DNA of 64,000 nucleotides from Gnetum montanum (lineage: Eukaryota; Streptophyta; Gnetopsida; Gnetales; Gnetaceae), in assembly GCA_015680685.1 (NCBI GenBank), contig MNCI01005244.1, forward strand, positions 266,714 through 330,713, written 5' to 3'. The notes under the pieces are model-generated. The model did not search any database, was not told where the DNA came from, and saw only the letters and a program-made list of their open reading frames with translations. Positions 11,451 through 23,569 of the stretch are shown one piece after another; within the stretch, counting starts at the first letter, position 1, and the number at the start of each line of letters is the position of its first letter. The translations under genes and the position numbers were made by a program.

Positions 11451-12990
11451 AGAAGTTTGTTTGAAAATTGATTAGAGAGTGGGATCTACTCCTCTTTGTT
11501 ATCCCATCTTAAGAGAGAAAGATGATCAGTGACCAAATTCTTAGTCCCTTTTTGATTTACCATAGTAAGATCGAATTCCTACAAGATCACAAGCCACTGT
11601 ATAACATAAGGGCTCACCATCAGCTTATTCATAAGAAAGTGAATTGCATTATGATCCATATGTACAAATACTTTATAACCTAACACATAATGTCTAAACT
11701 TTTCTAGCGCATACACCATTGCCATTAATTATTTCTCCATGGTGGTGTAATTTAATTGTGCTCCCATAATGCTTTTACTTGCGTAGTGGATATAATATGG
11801 ATATTTCTTATTGTCCATCTGTGTGAGTACTACTCCCAAAGAATAGTTAGATGCATCTGTCATGATATGGAATGGTTTGAACCAATCTGGTGCTCATAAG
11901 ATTGGTGTTTCTATGAGTTTTTCTTTTAATTGTTGGAATGTGTTTTAACATTCCTTGGTCCAAATGAATGATGAATATTTCTTTGTAAGTTCTACCAATG
12001 GTTTTGCAATCCTAGAGAAATTCTCAATAAAGTGTCAGTAGTAACTAGTATGTCCAAGGAATGACCAAACATCTTTGACAGTCTTTGGATGATCCTTATC
12101 TTTTCTAGGTCTACCTCAATCCATTTCTATGAAATTTGGTGCCCTAGCACAATGCCTTCTTGGATCATGAGATGGATCTTTTGCCAATTGAGCTGTAGGT
12201 TTATCTTAACACATCTTTTCAATACTTGCTCAAGTCAGTCCAAGGCTTACTCAAATGTAGCTTCGCAGGTGGAGAAGTCATCCATGAAAACTTCAACACC
12301 ACAACTAATTTTTTGTTGAAAGATACTAAGGACCAAGCATTGAAATGTTGCAGGGGATTTACATAGTCCAAATGACATCTCACAGTATGCAAAAGTCCCC
12401 CAAGGACTTGTGAATGTTTTCTTGGCTTGGTCTTTTGGCACAATTTGGATTTGGTTGTAACCACTATAACCATACAAGAAACTATAATAGCAATGCTCGG
12501 ATGTGGTGTATAATACTTGATCCACAAATGGCAAAGGAAAATGATCCTTAAATGTTAACATATTTAACAACCTAAAGTCAATGTAGATGTGTCATTTACC
12601 ACCCTTCTTTGGTGCAATTATGAGTGGGTTAACCCACTTACTATCGACGATTGGATAGATAAACTTTGCCTTGAGGAGTTGCTCTATTTCCTCCTTAATG
12701 ATTTGATTCAATTTGGGGTTTAGTTGCCTTTGCAACTACCTTTTAGGCTTCATGGTCAGGTTGGTGTAGATACGGTGCTGGCATATCCTTGGATCAATTC
12801 TTGTTAGCTCTAGGTATGACTAAGAAAAGGTTATTGACCATTTATTTACCACTTTCAACAACTTTTCTTTTTATTCAAGAGAAAGTTTGACATTAATGAT
12901 GATTGGTTTACCATTCTTTAGAAATGAATACTCCATTCTGACTAGTAAACGTTTTAGTTCTAAGGCTCTTCCTTGAAATGATTACGGATC
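11451..12990 (-). pseudogene. B reverse transcriptase-RNase H
   Basis: RT motifs on the minus strand: IDFRLLNMLTFKDHFPLPF (about 12590-12535), GYSGYNQIQIVPKDQAKKTF, SFGLCKSPATFQ, and the active-site loop VEVFMDDFSTC (about 12300-12265), with both Asp present. RNase H follows to about 11480 with LNYTTMEK and KVFVHMDHNAIHF-like segments. The family is Athila-like Ty3/gypsy, not caulimovirus, because it lies between LTR-bounded gag and integrase. Scattered stops and frameshifts. Confidence 0.9.
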
Positions 12991-12999
12991 TCCAACTCT

Positions 13000-13745
13000 C
13001 CCCAACAATTATCATCATCTTCATTAGAGAGTTGGGAATGGACTTGTTCAATTTTGTTCATGCCTTGAATGTATGCACAAGTTAAACTCTTAGTTGGTTT
13101 CATGCATATTGTGTTGCTATCTAAATCAACTATCAGCCATTAGGGCCCCTTTTACTTTATGGCTACTATGTACAAACATCGTTTAGTATTAACTTGCACA
13201 TATTGATTACATGCCTTAATGTATGTGCTTTTGATGGATCAAATATTTTGCACACAATTGCACCCATTATCACTATATGTGATGCATGGAATACACTTCT
13301 TCTCAATTTTTCCTAACTCATTATCCTTAGATATTTCAAGAGATAGGTTCCTTATAGCCATTCACACATTGACCGTGCTTAAGCAAGCCCTTTCCATGAT
13401 GATGGAAAAGTCACTTTTGTAGTTGTCCACCTTGATTACCAAAAAATTAGTAGGATAGGACCACCTACAAACTATGGTTACAATGTCCTTTACTAATCCC
13501 AAAGGGATCATAATCGACTCATCTACTAATTCTAAATGGATGTTTCTTTTTTTAAGAGGTGGTAGGTTCCAGGCTTTGTACATATCATGGGAGATGACGT
13601 TAACTTTGAAACTAGAGTCAAGAAGAGCCTTGCATGGCTATTGTATAGCAATTTGTAGAAAGATGAATGGGCTTCTTGGATCAGATATTTTTGTAGGAAG
13701 GTTGCCAGCCTTGATCCAGTCAGAAACAACATGAGTTAGCATTAT
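13000..13745 (-). pseudogene. B retropepsin
   Basis: Lead-in SRLATFLQK (about 13715), then the active-site region, where active copies read ALLDSGS and B reads LLDSSFKVNVIS (about 13625-13590): the Asp-Ser is kept and the Gly changed. After it: AWNLPPLKKRNIHLELVDE, IPLGLVKDIVTIVCRWSYP and FLVIKVDNYKSDFSIIMERA (to about 13390). Very close in layout to the protease of A at 22868-23569. Confidence 0.85.
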
Positions 13746-16191
13746 AGTGTGGATCCTAGGTGGCACTTGTTTTGAAGGATGCTCAAAGGTATTTGATGTA
13801 GAGGATGAGGGTATTGGAGATGCAGGGTGATCAACTAGAGTAGACTGTAAGGGTTCAAGAGGATTGCTAGGCTGAAAGAAAGGTCATTTCCTTGATCGAT
13901 TATTTAGATCACTTAGTTGAAAGATTAGTTGTGAGTGTACAACCCTTATAGCATTTCATTGCTATAGGTGTGGAGGAATTTCTCTGTGCATGGATGGAGT
14001 AGGAGGTAACTAAGTTGAAGGTGGAGGTGTGGGTGCAAAGGGATGTGGAGGATGATAAGGATAATGATATGGGTTTTTCCCTTGAGTAGATGATGAATGT
14101 GTTCGATGGTACTCTAGAGGGTAAGAATGATGTTGGAATGATGTATGACTCACCAAACTTCTAGGGGAGGCAAGTTACTGAGCATAGTACCTATATGGAT
14201 CTGGTTGCCTATAAGGGTATTGCTGCCTAGGTGGTGGCATTCCCCACGATTGTCGTTGGTACCATTGTTGGTACTATTCATAAGGTTGTGAAGGAGTTCC
14301 ACTTGGGTAGTAAGCGTGTTGTTGTTGGTGGAATTGTCTTGGATTGCCTTGAGGGTAAGACAATCGTCTTGGAGCTTGCCTACATGCTAGGTGAGGGTTT
14401 AGTACATACACTCTAGATTCTTGTAAGTGTGACACCATAGGGCAAAATCCCTTTGGATATTCATATTGGCAAATGTCACATTCAATTCATTATCAGAATT
14501 AGACTCAACTACTTCCTTTACTGTAGTATCTTTGCCCTTACCTCTTTGGTAGGTACATTTAGCTTCTTTTCACCTCCTATGATTATAATCACTATTTTGC
14601 TCTTTGGATTCTTTAGCAATATTCAAAGTAGTTTGAAACTCTTCATTCAAAGATTTCCATAAGTTGTCAACCTTGGCTGAAATGTCAGAAATAGATTTTT
14701 GGATAAGCAAGGTCTTTCTGTTTACCACTTCATCAAGTCGTGAGTGATCCTCATCACAAAATTGAACCTCTCATTTTCTGATGGATGGGTCCCTATTATG
14801 CTCTTTAGCACTCTTCCTTTTTCATAGCTCACATTCTTCTTTTGCTACCTACTCAATTAACCTTTGGATTTGATGAACTCTCATTTCAAACAACCTCCCT
14901 TGGGCATACACCCCAAGGGTTCTTCTTATTTCTACCCTGAGCCCATCTATGATGTGGTGAAGTTGTTCCCTCCAAGAGTAACCATGGCCAGGGCATCTAT
15001 GTAAGAGTGAATAGTATTGGTCCATGGTAGCATCCAAGGGTGCATGTGTTCCTTGTTTCTAGCCTTGGATTTTCCTTATTAGATTAGACACTTTAGAGTA
15101 CGTTTGATATTTGTCATTGAATAGTTTTAACATGGTACTCCATCTTTAGATAGATTCAGCTTCCTTAATGAGTGTCCTTGAGAATAGCTTGAGTTTCTAC
15201 CACAAGTTCTCAATGTTTTGTAAGACATAGGCATCTTGAAAATCTTGTAGATGTGTCTATAGATTAGAACTCTATCCCCCCTCAAATCTTAGGATATTTT
15301 TCATATCTAGGCACTTGATCTAACTATCCTTTATATGCATAGTTGGAATTCTTATTGCCTTTGCAATGTTAAGCATACTTTAGGTCACTAGTAGAGGTTC
15401 ATCATCATCACTCCATTGATGATGCCGATGATGGTTTTGGCCACCCCTTCAATTTTGGTGGCCTCACGGTCATTATTATTTCATCGATCACCTTTATCAT
15501 GGTTTTTTTGATGGTGACTTCTATGAGAATTGTTAGATGAAGAGGAATGTTCAGAATCAAATGAAGAGGATGAAGTAGAAGGTGGACTGGCACCGCCACC
15601 ATGGTGTCTGCCACAAATCTTATGGTTTTTATGATCTCCATCATTATATCTCTTGTTATTGTGATGTTCACCTGAGTCCCTACCTTGGCTATCACTCTTC
15701 CTTGAACCCAGTTTATGAATAATTGATTGCAAGGTCAGGTTCACACCCTCACCATTGTAAGCATGGGGTGGAGAATCTTCATGTTGAAAACCTTCCAAGG
15801 GAGGATCCTCATTGTCCTCTTGATCTAGTAGGAATAAGGGATTAGTGTAATGTTTCTATTTTGTGGCTTCATAAAGTCTTTCTTGATGTTTTTATTTCTT
15901 ATGTTGTGTTTCAGTGGGATGATAGTTCTGAGTGTCATATCCATCCACATCATACTCTTTGTGAAGATCTACTATGCACAATTTCTTAAGGTTTTTATTT
16001 AGCATTCCTAGCACAGATCTATCAGGAGGCAAAACAACATTTCCCTCTATATCATGCCATTGCATTTGTTCATCTTGATGTAGGATGAAGGTGAAATTTG
16101 GCACAAACTCATCTGGATGAGTGTATACCACCTTGCATTCCAATGGGACTAGTGGTTTAATATCATCCTGCTTATGAGAAAAAGAAAACAT
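13746..16191 (-). pseudogene. B gag
   Basis: Capsid/nucleocapsid polyprotein. The ATG is at 16191, about 155 bp after the 5' LTR: MFSFSHKQ, then VYTHPDEFVPNFTFILHQ. A His/Ser/Asp-rich low-complexity zone follows (about 15750-15500). The core has TMDQYYSLLHRCPGHGY and QLHHIIDGLRVEIRRTLG (about 15025-14890). The nucleocapsid-like motif CDICQYEYPKGFCP is at about 14475-14435. A Pro/Tyr/Gln-rich tail precedes the protease. Frameshifts and stops are frequent. Confidence 0.87.
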
Positions 16192-16327
16192 TTTGTAAAA
16201 AAAAAATGAAATTGTTAGTGTGCTTTTATAATTTATGTATAGTGGAAATGTTATTAACTTTTAGGTTCATACAACAATATTAGTGGTATCCACTTAGACC
16301 TAAATAGTGCACATTCCATAAACAAAG

Positions 16328-16345
16328 TCCCTAGCAATGGTGCCA
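16328..16345 (-). other. B primer-binding site (tRNA-Asp type)
   Basis: Minus strand TGGCACCATTGCTAGGGA, one base from the 5' LTR. It matches the Athila-group site TGGCGCCGTTGCCGGGGA, apart from a few changes, all transitions but one. This fixes the minus strand as the coding strand of B. Confidence 0.88.
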
Positions 16346-16346
16346 A

Positions 16347-17291
16347 TGATGAGCAATGAAGTACCCCTATGCCCAACCATATAAATCACAAGCATTCACA
16401 CATGATCTAGTTGAATTCTATGGAATTTATCGTTTCTAGTGCACTAGCCCTTTAGGAAGTGAATCTAACCTTAAAGTTAATCATTATCCTCCCAATTACA
16501 CTTGTGACGTTTGTTGGTATGGTTAAGTATAACTTAGGCATCTAATTTTTATCATTTTGTATTTTATATTGTGGGTGTTAAAATCGTAGATAAAAATGAG
16601 TTTAATTAACTAATATAATTAACTAATTAACTAGTCATTTAACTAATCCTAACATAAGCATCTGTTCCCACTTTTCGTACACGTCCTGAACCCATGTATC
16701 CATTGTTGGGTAACTAAAAGCTATGCTACTGGGTGTACCAAGTAATAATGTTGCTAGGATTACCATGTGAATACGTGTTATGCTCAAAGTGGTCGTACTT
16801 ATGTATTTAATCTATCTAGCTTAATAATCTCATTAACTAAATTGCTCAAAAATAATTCTGGAATAATTGAGGATAATTAACAAATAGTTGAAAACATTGA
16901 ATGCATAAATAAAAAAGCTAATCTATCCAAAGTGCTACAAGGTTTATCAGAAATCTCATCATTATTTCCACACACACTATCATGCTTAGGTACAACAATG
17001 CTCAAATAAAGATTCGTACACTCAATGACTCCTGCTATGGGCATTTAGGGAAAAAATTCTAACTTTCGAATGGAAAAAAATTCAAGAGCTTTATTACTAC
17101 TAAAATCTCTATTCCCCATAAATGTAGTTGGTAGGTACGTATTTATAGGTGATGGAAAAACATCATATCGATGAGGCATCGTTGATGTAGGTCAAAATGC
17201 ATTGATAGGGCCTCGTGGACAAGGCCTCATTGACGTAGTTGGCTGCATCGACAAGGCCTCATTAACATAGCCAACCAATGACAACTCGTCA
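16347..17291 (-). repeat. 5' LTR of B
   Basis: 945 bp, partner of 3937-4882. It starts TGATGAG and ends CAACTCGTCA in + orientation. U3 repeats of the GACGAGGCC type are at about 17165-17275, and CTATAAATACG at about 17138-17148 is the likely TATA box on the minus strand. Confidence 0.92.
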
Positions 17292-17431
17292 ATTGGAACG
17301 ACAATAACTAATGATCTATCACTTAGCTATTTGGATACCCACATTAGTCCAGTTCATAGAATTTAATCAGGTTACATGTGAATACTTGTAATTTGTATGG
17401 TTGGGTATAGGATCTACTCTACCACTTCTTA
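17292..17431 (+). repeat. 5' LTR of C, right piece
   Basis: Continues 3183-3936 after element B. It matches the end of the 3' LTR of C at about 37845-37986, sharing GGTTACATGT, TGTATGGTTGGGTATA and TCTACTCTACCAC. The first five bases are the duplicated target ATTGG. Confidence 0.82.
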
Positions 17432-17432
17432 T

Positions 17433-17450
17433 TGATGCTATTGTAGAGGA
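17433..17450 (+). other. C primer-binding site, degenerate tRNA-Asp type
   Basis: TGATGCTATTGTAGAGGA lies directly after the LTR. Against TGGCGCCGTTGCCGGGGA nearly all differences are transitions. The position between LTR and gag supports the call. Confidence 0.65.
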
Positions 17451-17563
17451 CTGTTGCTAGTAATTTAGATAGTTAGAATCATTTAAGAATTGCATTTAAA
17501 GTCCTGATGATTTATCACTTAGAAATAATATTATTTTATTCAAGCATACTTCATAACTGAAAG

Positions 17564-18912
17564 ATGTCTTCTTCTCACATGTTAGATTCCACACCTACTG
17601 ATGACTCCACAACAAGATATGATAAAATTATTAAGAATAGATATGAGTTATCACATCAAATGAAACTTGTCTACTAGCATCTAGATTCTTACCATTCAAA
17701 CTTCACTTTCATCCTTCAAAAGAATGAATAACTATGGAGAGACCTAGAAGACAACATTGTGTTGCTACTTGATCATTCACTTTCATCAATGTTCATTGTA
17801 GCGTTGATGAAAGTGTAACTTGAAGTAGCTACTCTAGACTATAGAGTGGCTAATGAGATATCTAGGCCCTACAAGCTAATTGATGTCCAACTATGGAAAG
17901 ATCACTTCATGGAAGCATACCATGAAGTTATCAAGAAAAAATGAACTACCATCCCACTAACATCATAGTCAAAAAAGACATATACAAACTATGAATCTAG
18001 TTGATTATATCATTAACATCCTTCTCCCTTCAATGTACATGAAATGAAAAATCCATGGCTATGTTCATCCTTGGCGAGTAAGTAAGAAAAGGAGAGAATG
18101 AGACCTAATACATAGGAAACGTCTAGACCTAGGACTTCTAGGTAAGCCATTTAGAGAGAATCAAAAGGGTCATGGATAGTGAGCAAGCCAAAATAACTCT
18201 CATAGTTCTCCACCATTGTCCTCATCATCCTCATCATTAAGATTTGATAAGGATGAACATGGTTAGAACAGGAGGGTTAATGATAAAAGACATGGTGGAG
18301 ATGATAGAATAGACCATCACAAGATGGTAGAAGAAATAGTGAATGTAAATGGAAAACAAGGTATTAACATAAGTGAAGGTATAATAGGAAACATGAAAGG
18401 GGACATGTTCATGATAGAAACCATGATAAAAATTATGATATTTACCTGCTATAAGAAGCATGAATATCATTAGGGAGGTAGTCTACATTTCAACTAGGCA
18501 TCAAAGAGATAGTTGGATCAAATGAAGTGATAGGGACAATATTCCTATGTTCAAAGGAGGCTACAATATAGAATGTGCAACATCATTTGCAAGCCTATCA
18601 TGATGCCTACATCTTACAAAACATAGAGAACAAATGGAAAAATATAAAAATCTCCCTAGGATACTCATCAAGAAAGCTAAATGTTGATACCTATTCCTAG
18701 AACTAAAATCTATGAGAAGATTGTGTACAATCTTGGAGCTATTTAATGACAAGTATCAAATATAGTCTAGAGTATTCAAGTTAAGAAAGTAGATCTAGGG
18801 ATGGAGGAAAGATAATCATAAGCCTCTTAGTGTAGCTTTAAGTAGATATTACTCTCTACTACATAGGTGCCTAGGTCATGGTTTCTCTTAGAGGGAACAA
18901 AAATAGATGTTA
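17564..18912 (+). pseudogene. C gag, truncated
   Basis: ATG at 17564 gives MSSSHMLDSTPTDDST, then YHSNFTFILQKNEQLW, matching FTFILHQDEQ in the gag of A and B. The His/Asp-rich zone (18250-18450) and the core (ILQNIENKWKNIKISLGYS, about 18615-18670) are present. The reading then passes near 18915-18930 straight into the lead-in of RT. The nucleocapsid part and protease have been lost by internal deletion. Numerous stops. Confidence 0.8.
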
Positions 18913-18929
18913 CTAGTGGTTGTAAAAAA

Positions 18930-20300
18930 ATCGTCAATAACTGTTGTCTATTCATATGATGAAATAATAAGGGTTGATCCTTGCATACGAGTTCATAGAA
19001 TCTACATTGATCTAGCTGTCAAACCTAAATGATAGCCATAGTAGAGGTTGAATCCAAAAGTAAAGTAAGTTATCAAAAAAAAAAAAAAGGTTGAGAATCT
19101 TCTAAAACTTGAATTCATCTATTTTGTAGTAGATAGTAAGTGCATTGATTCACTCATTACTATATCAAAGAAAGATGGATAGTGGAGGATCTGCATTGAT
19201 TTCAAATTATTAAACATAGTAATCTTCAAGGATTATTTTCTGCTATCATTTGTAGAGTAGGTGTTGAATACTATTGTAGGCTACAAGTATTACAACTTAT
19301 TAGATGACTACAATGGATATAATTAAATTCAGATGGCCCTAGAAGATTAGGCAAAGAGTATATTTGTAAGTTCTTTGAGGACTTTCACCTATAAAAATAT
19401 GTACTTTAACCTATGCAATGCTCTTGTAATATTCTAATTTCCTATCTCTTTATCTTCTCCTAGTAGATTAATAATGATATGGATGTCTTTATGAATAATT
19501 TATTCACCTATGATTTTGATTTTGATTAGACTATTGACCATATGAAGTAGGTATTGAAGCAATGTGTAGAAATCAATCTTAAGCTTAATTGGCAGAAAAG
19601 CCATCTAATGGTCTAGGATGACATTGTTTTTGGATACTAGGCATTAGAAAAAAGAATAAAGGTAGATCCAAAAAGGTAGGAGTGATCCAAGGAGTAACAT
19701 AGAAATCATAAATAGTAAAGGACATTAAATCTTTTCTAGTCTACTATAGAAGATTCATAGATAACTTCTTCAAATTTGCTAAATCATTAGTGGAACTAAA
19801 TATAAAAGGATGCAAGATTCAAATGTACTAAGAAATGGCATCATTCATTTGTGATCCTAAAATAGAAGCTTGTTGATGTCTCAATTCCACAAGCTCTTAA
19901 TTGGTTTAAATCATTCCATATCATGACCAATGCATTTAACTTTGCCTTGGAAGTCATGCTTACATAGATGAAGGATAAAAGTTAATCTTATTATATTCAT
20001 TATGAAAGTAGAAGTATCAGAGTTACACAGCTAAATTACATCATAATAGAAAACAAACTTAAGATCATGTGTATGCCTTAGAGAAATTTATGTACTATAT
20101 GCCTAGATATCTAGTTTTTATGCATACTGATCATAATGCAATCTACCTCTTGATTAATAAGCCAATGGTTAGTCCTTGTATCATATGATGATTGATCATT
20201 TTATATGAGTTTGAAATTATGATGATTGATAGAAAGAGGATGAAAAATGTTGTAACTGATCACTTATCTTGGTTACGATAGGATAAAAATGCTGATGTCG
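18930..20300 (+). pseudogene. C reverse transcriptase-RNase H
   Basis: Motifs in order: RVDPCIRVHRIYIDLAVKPK (about 18970-19030), FIYFVVDSKCIDSLITISKK, WRICIDFKLLNIVIFKDYF (about 19180-19235), YYNLLDDYNGYN (about 19290-19325), and the catalytic loop DVFMNNLFTY (about 19480-19510), where both metal-binding Asp are Asn (G-to-A). The RNase H tail ends MMIDRKRMKNVVTDHLSWL near 20275. Dead enzyme. Confidence 0.87.
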
Positions 20301-20509
20301 AGCCACTTTCCAAACAAATTCCTAATAAGCTCTTATTTACAAAGGAAAAAATTGTTTCATTTGATACATTCAAGTCTTGGTATGATAATTATCTCATCTA
20401 TCTATCTCAAATAGAAAACACTAAATGGGACAAGTGAAAGAAATAAAAATTCCTATATCAAGTCAAATACTAGTTGGAGATAGAATAAAATGAATATAAA
20501 ATTTTCATA

Positions 20510-20984
20510 GATGCCCTAGTGCAATGGTATGTTTTGCAAGAAGATCAATTTAGAATTCTTTAAAATGCTCACAAGGGGTTTTGTGAAGGTTACTATGTTT
20601 AGAGATGAACATCTGTTAAAGTTCTCATGGTAGGATGCTTTTATTCAATGCTCTTCAAGGATGTCCATCACTTCAATAATTCCTATGAAAGATTTCAACA
20701 TGATAGTGGAATAGCTATGAGGCTTGAGGATCCTCAACAATATATGTAACCACTGGATCTATTTGATTTATTGAAACTTAATTTCATGGTTCCCATGACA
20801 TCCATGTTTAATAAGATGTCCTACATCATCATTTTTGTAGGCTATTGCATGAAATGAGTTCAGGCTGTACTAATAACAGATTGTATTATAGCAATAGTAG
20901 CAAGGTTTTTTTAACAATAGGTGGTAAATAGGTTTGGTATGCCATAGACCTTTGTTTTGATAATGGTATTCATTTTACAACAAC
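20510..20984 (+). pseudogene. C integrase, first part
   Basis: The zinc-binding domain is damaged: AHKGFCEGYY (about 20568-20600) is kept, but the Cys pair reads SYERFQHD (about 20680-20700), so both Cys are lost. The core follows with FVGYCMK-VQAV and FGMP-TFVFDNGIHF (about 20930-20975, second catalytic Asp kept; TAG stands at Gln). Element A then interrupts at codon level, and the gene continues at 27113. Confidence 0.88.
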
Positions 20985-21997
20985 TGATGAGTGGCAAGGT
21001 ACCCCTACACTCAACCATATCAAACGAGCGTAGCACACATGATCCGGTCGAACTTTGCAGACTAAATGCCTACACGCCCCATGGAACACTTGGGGTTAAT
21101 CATTCGTTGTCTTCCCAGACTTACTTTTAGTTGTCACGGTGTATGGTTAAGTAAGTCCAAGGTATATGATTTTTATAGTTTTTAAATGTTTTTCTCCTAT
21201 GCTATTGAGGTGAAGGGTTCAGAAAGCTAACTAACTCTAACTAAGGACTAAGTCTAAATTAACTAGCATCAGCATCCATTCCCACTTACTATACACACCC
21301 TAAACTATGCAACCACGACTACCAAATTCTAATCGTTACTGGGATCACCACGCGTAACACACGTGCTCAAAGTGGTCATACTGAAGCACTTAACTAGCCT
21401 AAATGTAATGAGTAGCCAATTCCTTGACTAGCTGTACACATCCTTAGATGCTCGTAATCAAGTCGTAACCATTCTGCATTCTAGGAGTCGAGGGTGAGAG
21501 AATCTAATCGCGATGAGTAGCCAATTCCTTGATTAGCCGTACACATTCGTCAATTCTCATAATCAAGTTGTACTCATGCCGCGCTAATGCAGGTAATAAA
21601 TAACATGTAAGAAATAATAGGTAATAAAATCTTATTCCATGCACTGCAAGGTTTATCCACAAAGCTCATCTTTTTTTCCGTACACAACTTGCGTTCAGGT
21701 ACAAAGCTGCTCGAATAAAGATCCGTTCACTTGGGAACTCCTGCTACAGGCACATGGAAAATATTCTATCTCTGGAGTGATCAATCTTCCAGAGTTTCCC
21801 TACTTCTAGCCTAGGATTAGGAATAAGGGGAGTGCTACCTCTTATTTATAGATTTGACGACGGACCGCGATATCGTGTACGCAACATCATAGGGGACGAT
21901 GTGATATCGCGTACACAATATCGCATGGGATGCGATATCATGGCGACCGCGATATCACGTACGCAATATCGTGGCTTATGCATATCACATCTCATCA
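20985..21997 (-). repeat. 3' LTR of A
   Basis: 1,013 bp, TGATGAG to CTCATCA. Minus-strand U3 (21860-21985) is an array of GATATC-centred palindromic units such as CGCGATATCGTGTACG. CTATAAATAAGAGG (about 21855-21842) follows as TATA box. It is 28 bp longer than the 5' LTR, mainly through an extra AATAAATAACATGTAAGAA-type stretch near 21590-21635. Confidence 0.93.
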
Positions 21998-22867
21998 TAC
22001 CCCCATGACTGAATGAAAACTTATCCTCGAGTTCCTTACAATAATATCGGGAAGGTGTGGAATTATTGAGGGGACTGGAACTAATGGGATGACATGAACA
22101 GATAATCATTACAAGACTTGATGAAAATGGTGTTCATGAAAACAAGGGTGAACACCTTATTACAATGACATCAGGCCTTAGTTGGCAACTGAGAAAGAGA
22201 GGGAATGGAAAGTGAGAAAGGCCTTAGTTAGAGGAAACACTTTTGGTTCTATAACCAGTGCTTGTAGCCCAAGTTTATTTTTCTAAGGGGTGTGCTTTGA
22301 ATTCTCACTTTTTTTTTTTGCATTTTGTGTTTTTATGCATGAGAACCACACCATGGAAATACTTGATTATTTTTATTGTCTCAACTTCTGATAATTGGGT
22401 AACATCGGAACGGCAAGAAAACTCAAGAGGAAAACATCCAAGCACCCAAGAGAACAGCCAACACAAAAGCATNNNNNNNNNNNNNNNNNNNNNNNNNNNN
22501 NNNNNNNNNNNNNNNNNNNNNNNNNNNNNNNNNNNNNNNNNNNNNNNNNNNNNNNNNNNNNNNNNNNNNNNNNNNNNNNNNNNNNNNNNNNNNNNNNNNN
22601 NNNNNNNTACGACAAAAACGTTGTAAAACAAAAACGTGTAAAAAAAATTGAAAAAGAATTGAGAGACCCATATGATCAGCATAGGTGGCCATCTCCCCCA
22701 TGATTGAGTTGTAAGGGAGAGATCCGAAATAATGAGTGCCTATTTGAATTTCTAAGAAGTGCCCAACTTCTCCCAATTGATGATCTTAGATTAAGGGGTG
22801 GAAGTTGGTGACGCTCATATTCCAATGTATATATGCTTTTGTTATGGGCATGAGTGGTCTCCTCAGT
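21998..22867 (-). other. A 3' region without genes
   Basis: Runs from the end of the protease to the 3' LTR. It holds the shared Athila block (about 22160-22330) also seen in B and J, an assembly gap, CATCTCCCCCATGATTGAG, and the probable pol-deletion junction (22745-22800). The minus-strand purine tract CATGGGGGTA adjoins the LTR. ORF3 and its spacer are mostly absent. Confidence 0.75.
22473..22607. other. Assembly gap (135 N)
   Basis: Run of unknown bases inside the 3' non-coding part of A. Open frames drawn through it are meaningless. Confidence 1.
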
Positions 22868-23569
22868 TCATTCCATGCATATTTGTCTACTCCTTCTAGT
22901 AGCTGTCAACCAAGGGGTGTCTACTATTGGTTGTGTGGTTGCTACGTACAGGCATCTTTGTTTCAATGTTTCAAGAGAACACCTGTTACATGGAGGCATT
23001 TCCTCCATGTCATCACCCGATGAATCACTGTATGTGATGCATGGAACTTTCCTCTTCTCGATCTTTCCACAAATGTTTATCTTAGAGATTTCCAAGGAAA
23101 GATCGTGGATCCTAAGGCATGCGTCTACTGTACTTAGTCATGCTCTTCCCATTATAATTGGGAAGTCCCCTTTGTTGTTGTTAACTTTAATCACCAAGAA
23201 ATCAGCTGGGTAAGACCAACCACACATAGTGGTAATGACGTCCTTCACCAATCCCAAGGGAATGGTGATGGACTGGTCTACTAGCTCTAGTTGAATATTG
23301 CTCTTCTTAAGTTGGGGCAGATTCCAGGCGTGATACATCTCTCATGAAATTAAGTTGAATCTGGAACCTGAGTTAAGAAGAGCCCTATGTGGTTCATTTT
23401 CGACGATTTGTAAATAGATTAAGGGACTCCCAGGGTTAGTTAGTTTCCTGGGAAGGTGGTCTACCTTGATCCAGTTGCTTACGGTATGCGTTAACATAAC
23501 CATATGCGTTAAGCTCTGATTTTGGATGGAAGGGTGCTCCGAAGTGTTAGATGGTGGAGGAGTGTACAT
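22868..23569 (-). pseudogene. A retropepsin, nearly intact
   Basis: One frame runs from 23569 to 22868 with only two stops, both one transition from sense (TGA at about 23344, and TGA for Trp in GRA-LSTVD at about 23140). Lead-in: THTVSNWIKVDHLPRK. Active site RALLNSGSRFNLIS (about 23385-23345): the catalytic Asp is Asn. Then NLPQLKKSNIQLELVDQ, IPLGLVKDVITTMCGWSYP, FLVIKVNNNKGDFPIIMGRA, and a C-terminal tail with CITYSDSSGDDME. Gag lies upstream in a different frame. Confidence 0.9.

Larger units (their letters stand above)
3937..17291 (-). mobile_element. Element B: near full-length Athila-like Ty3/gypsy with gag, pol and third ORF
   Basis: 13,355 bp. LTRs at 3937-4882 and 16347-17291 have matching TGATGAG starts. 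The flanking five bases are ATTGG on both sides (3932-3936 and 17292-17296), a perfect target-site duplication. The coding strand is minus: primer site, gag, protease, RT-RNase H, integrase, an intergenic region, third ORF, a short purine tract (CATGGGGGTA) and 3' LTR. All genes have stops or frameshifts. The two LTRs differ noticeably by eye, so the insertion is not recent. Confidence 0.93.

Noticed and set aside
16328-16345. tRNA-like strings at 16328, 26109, 17433, 60563
   Set aside because: These are primer-binding sites complementary to tRNA 3' ends; no cloverleaf or flanking tRNA gene is present.
18930-20984. Endogenous pararetrovirus (caulimovirid) as source of RT
   Set aside because: RT is followed by an integrase and the unit is bounded by LTRs with a tRNA-Asp primer site, which fits Athila Ty3/gypsy.
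22258-22776. Overlapping open frames on both strands around 22.3-22.8 kb
   Set aside because: They run through 135 unknown bases; the flanks are non-coding Athila spacer.
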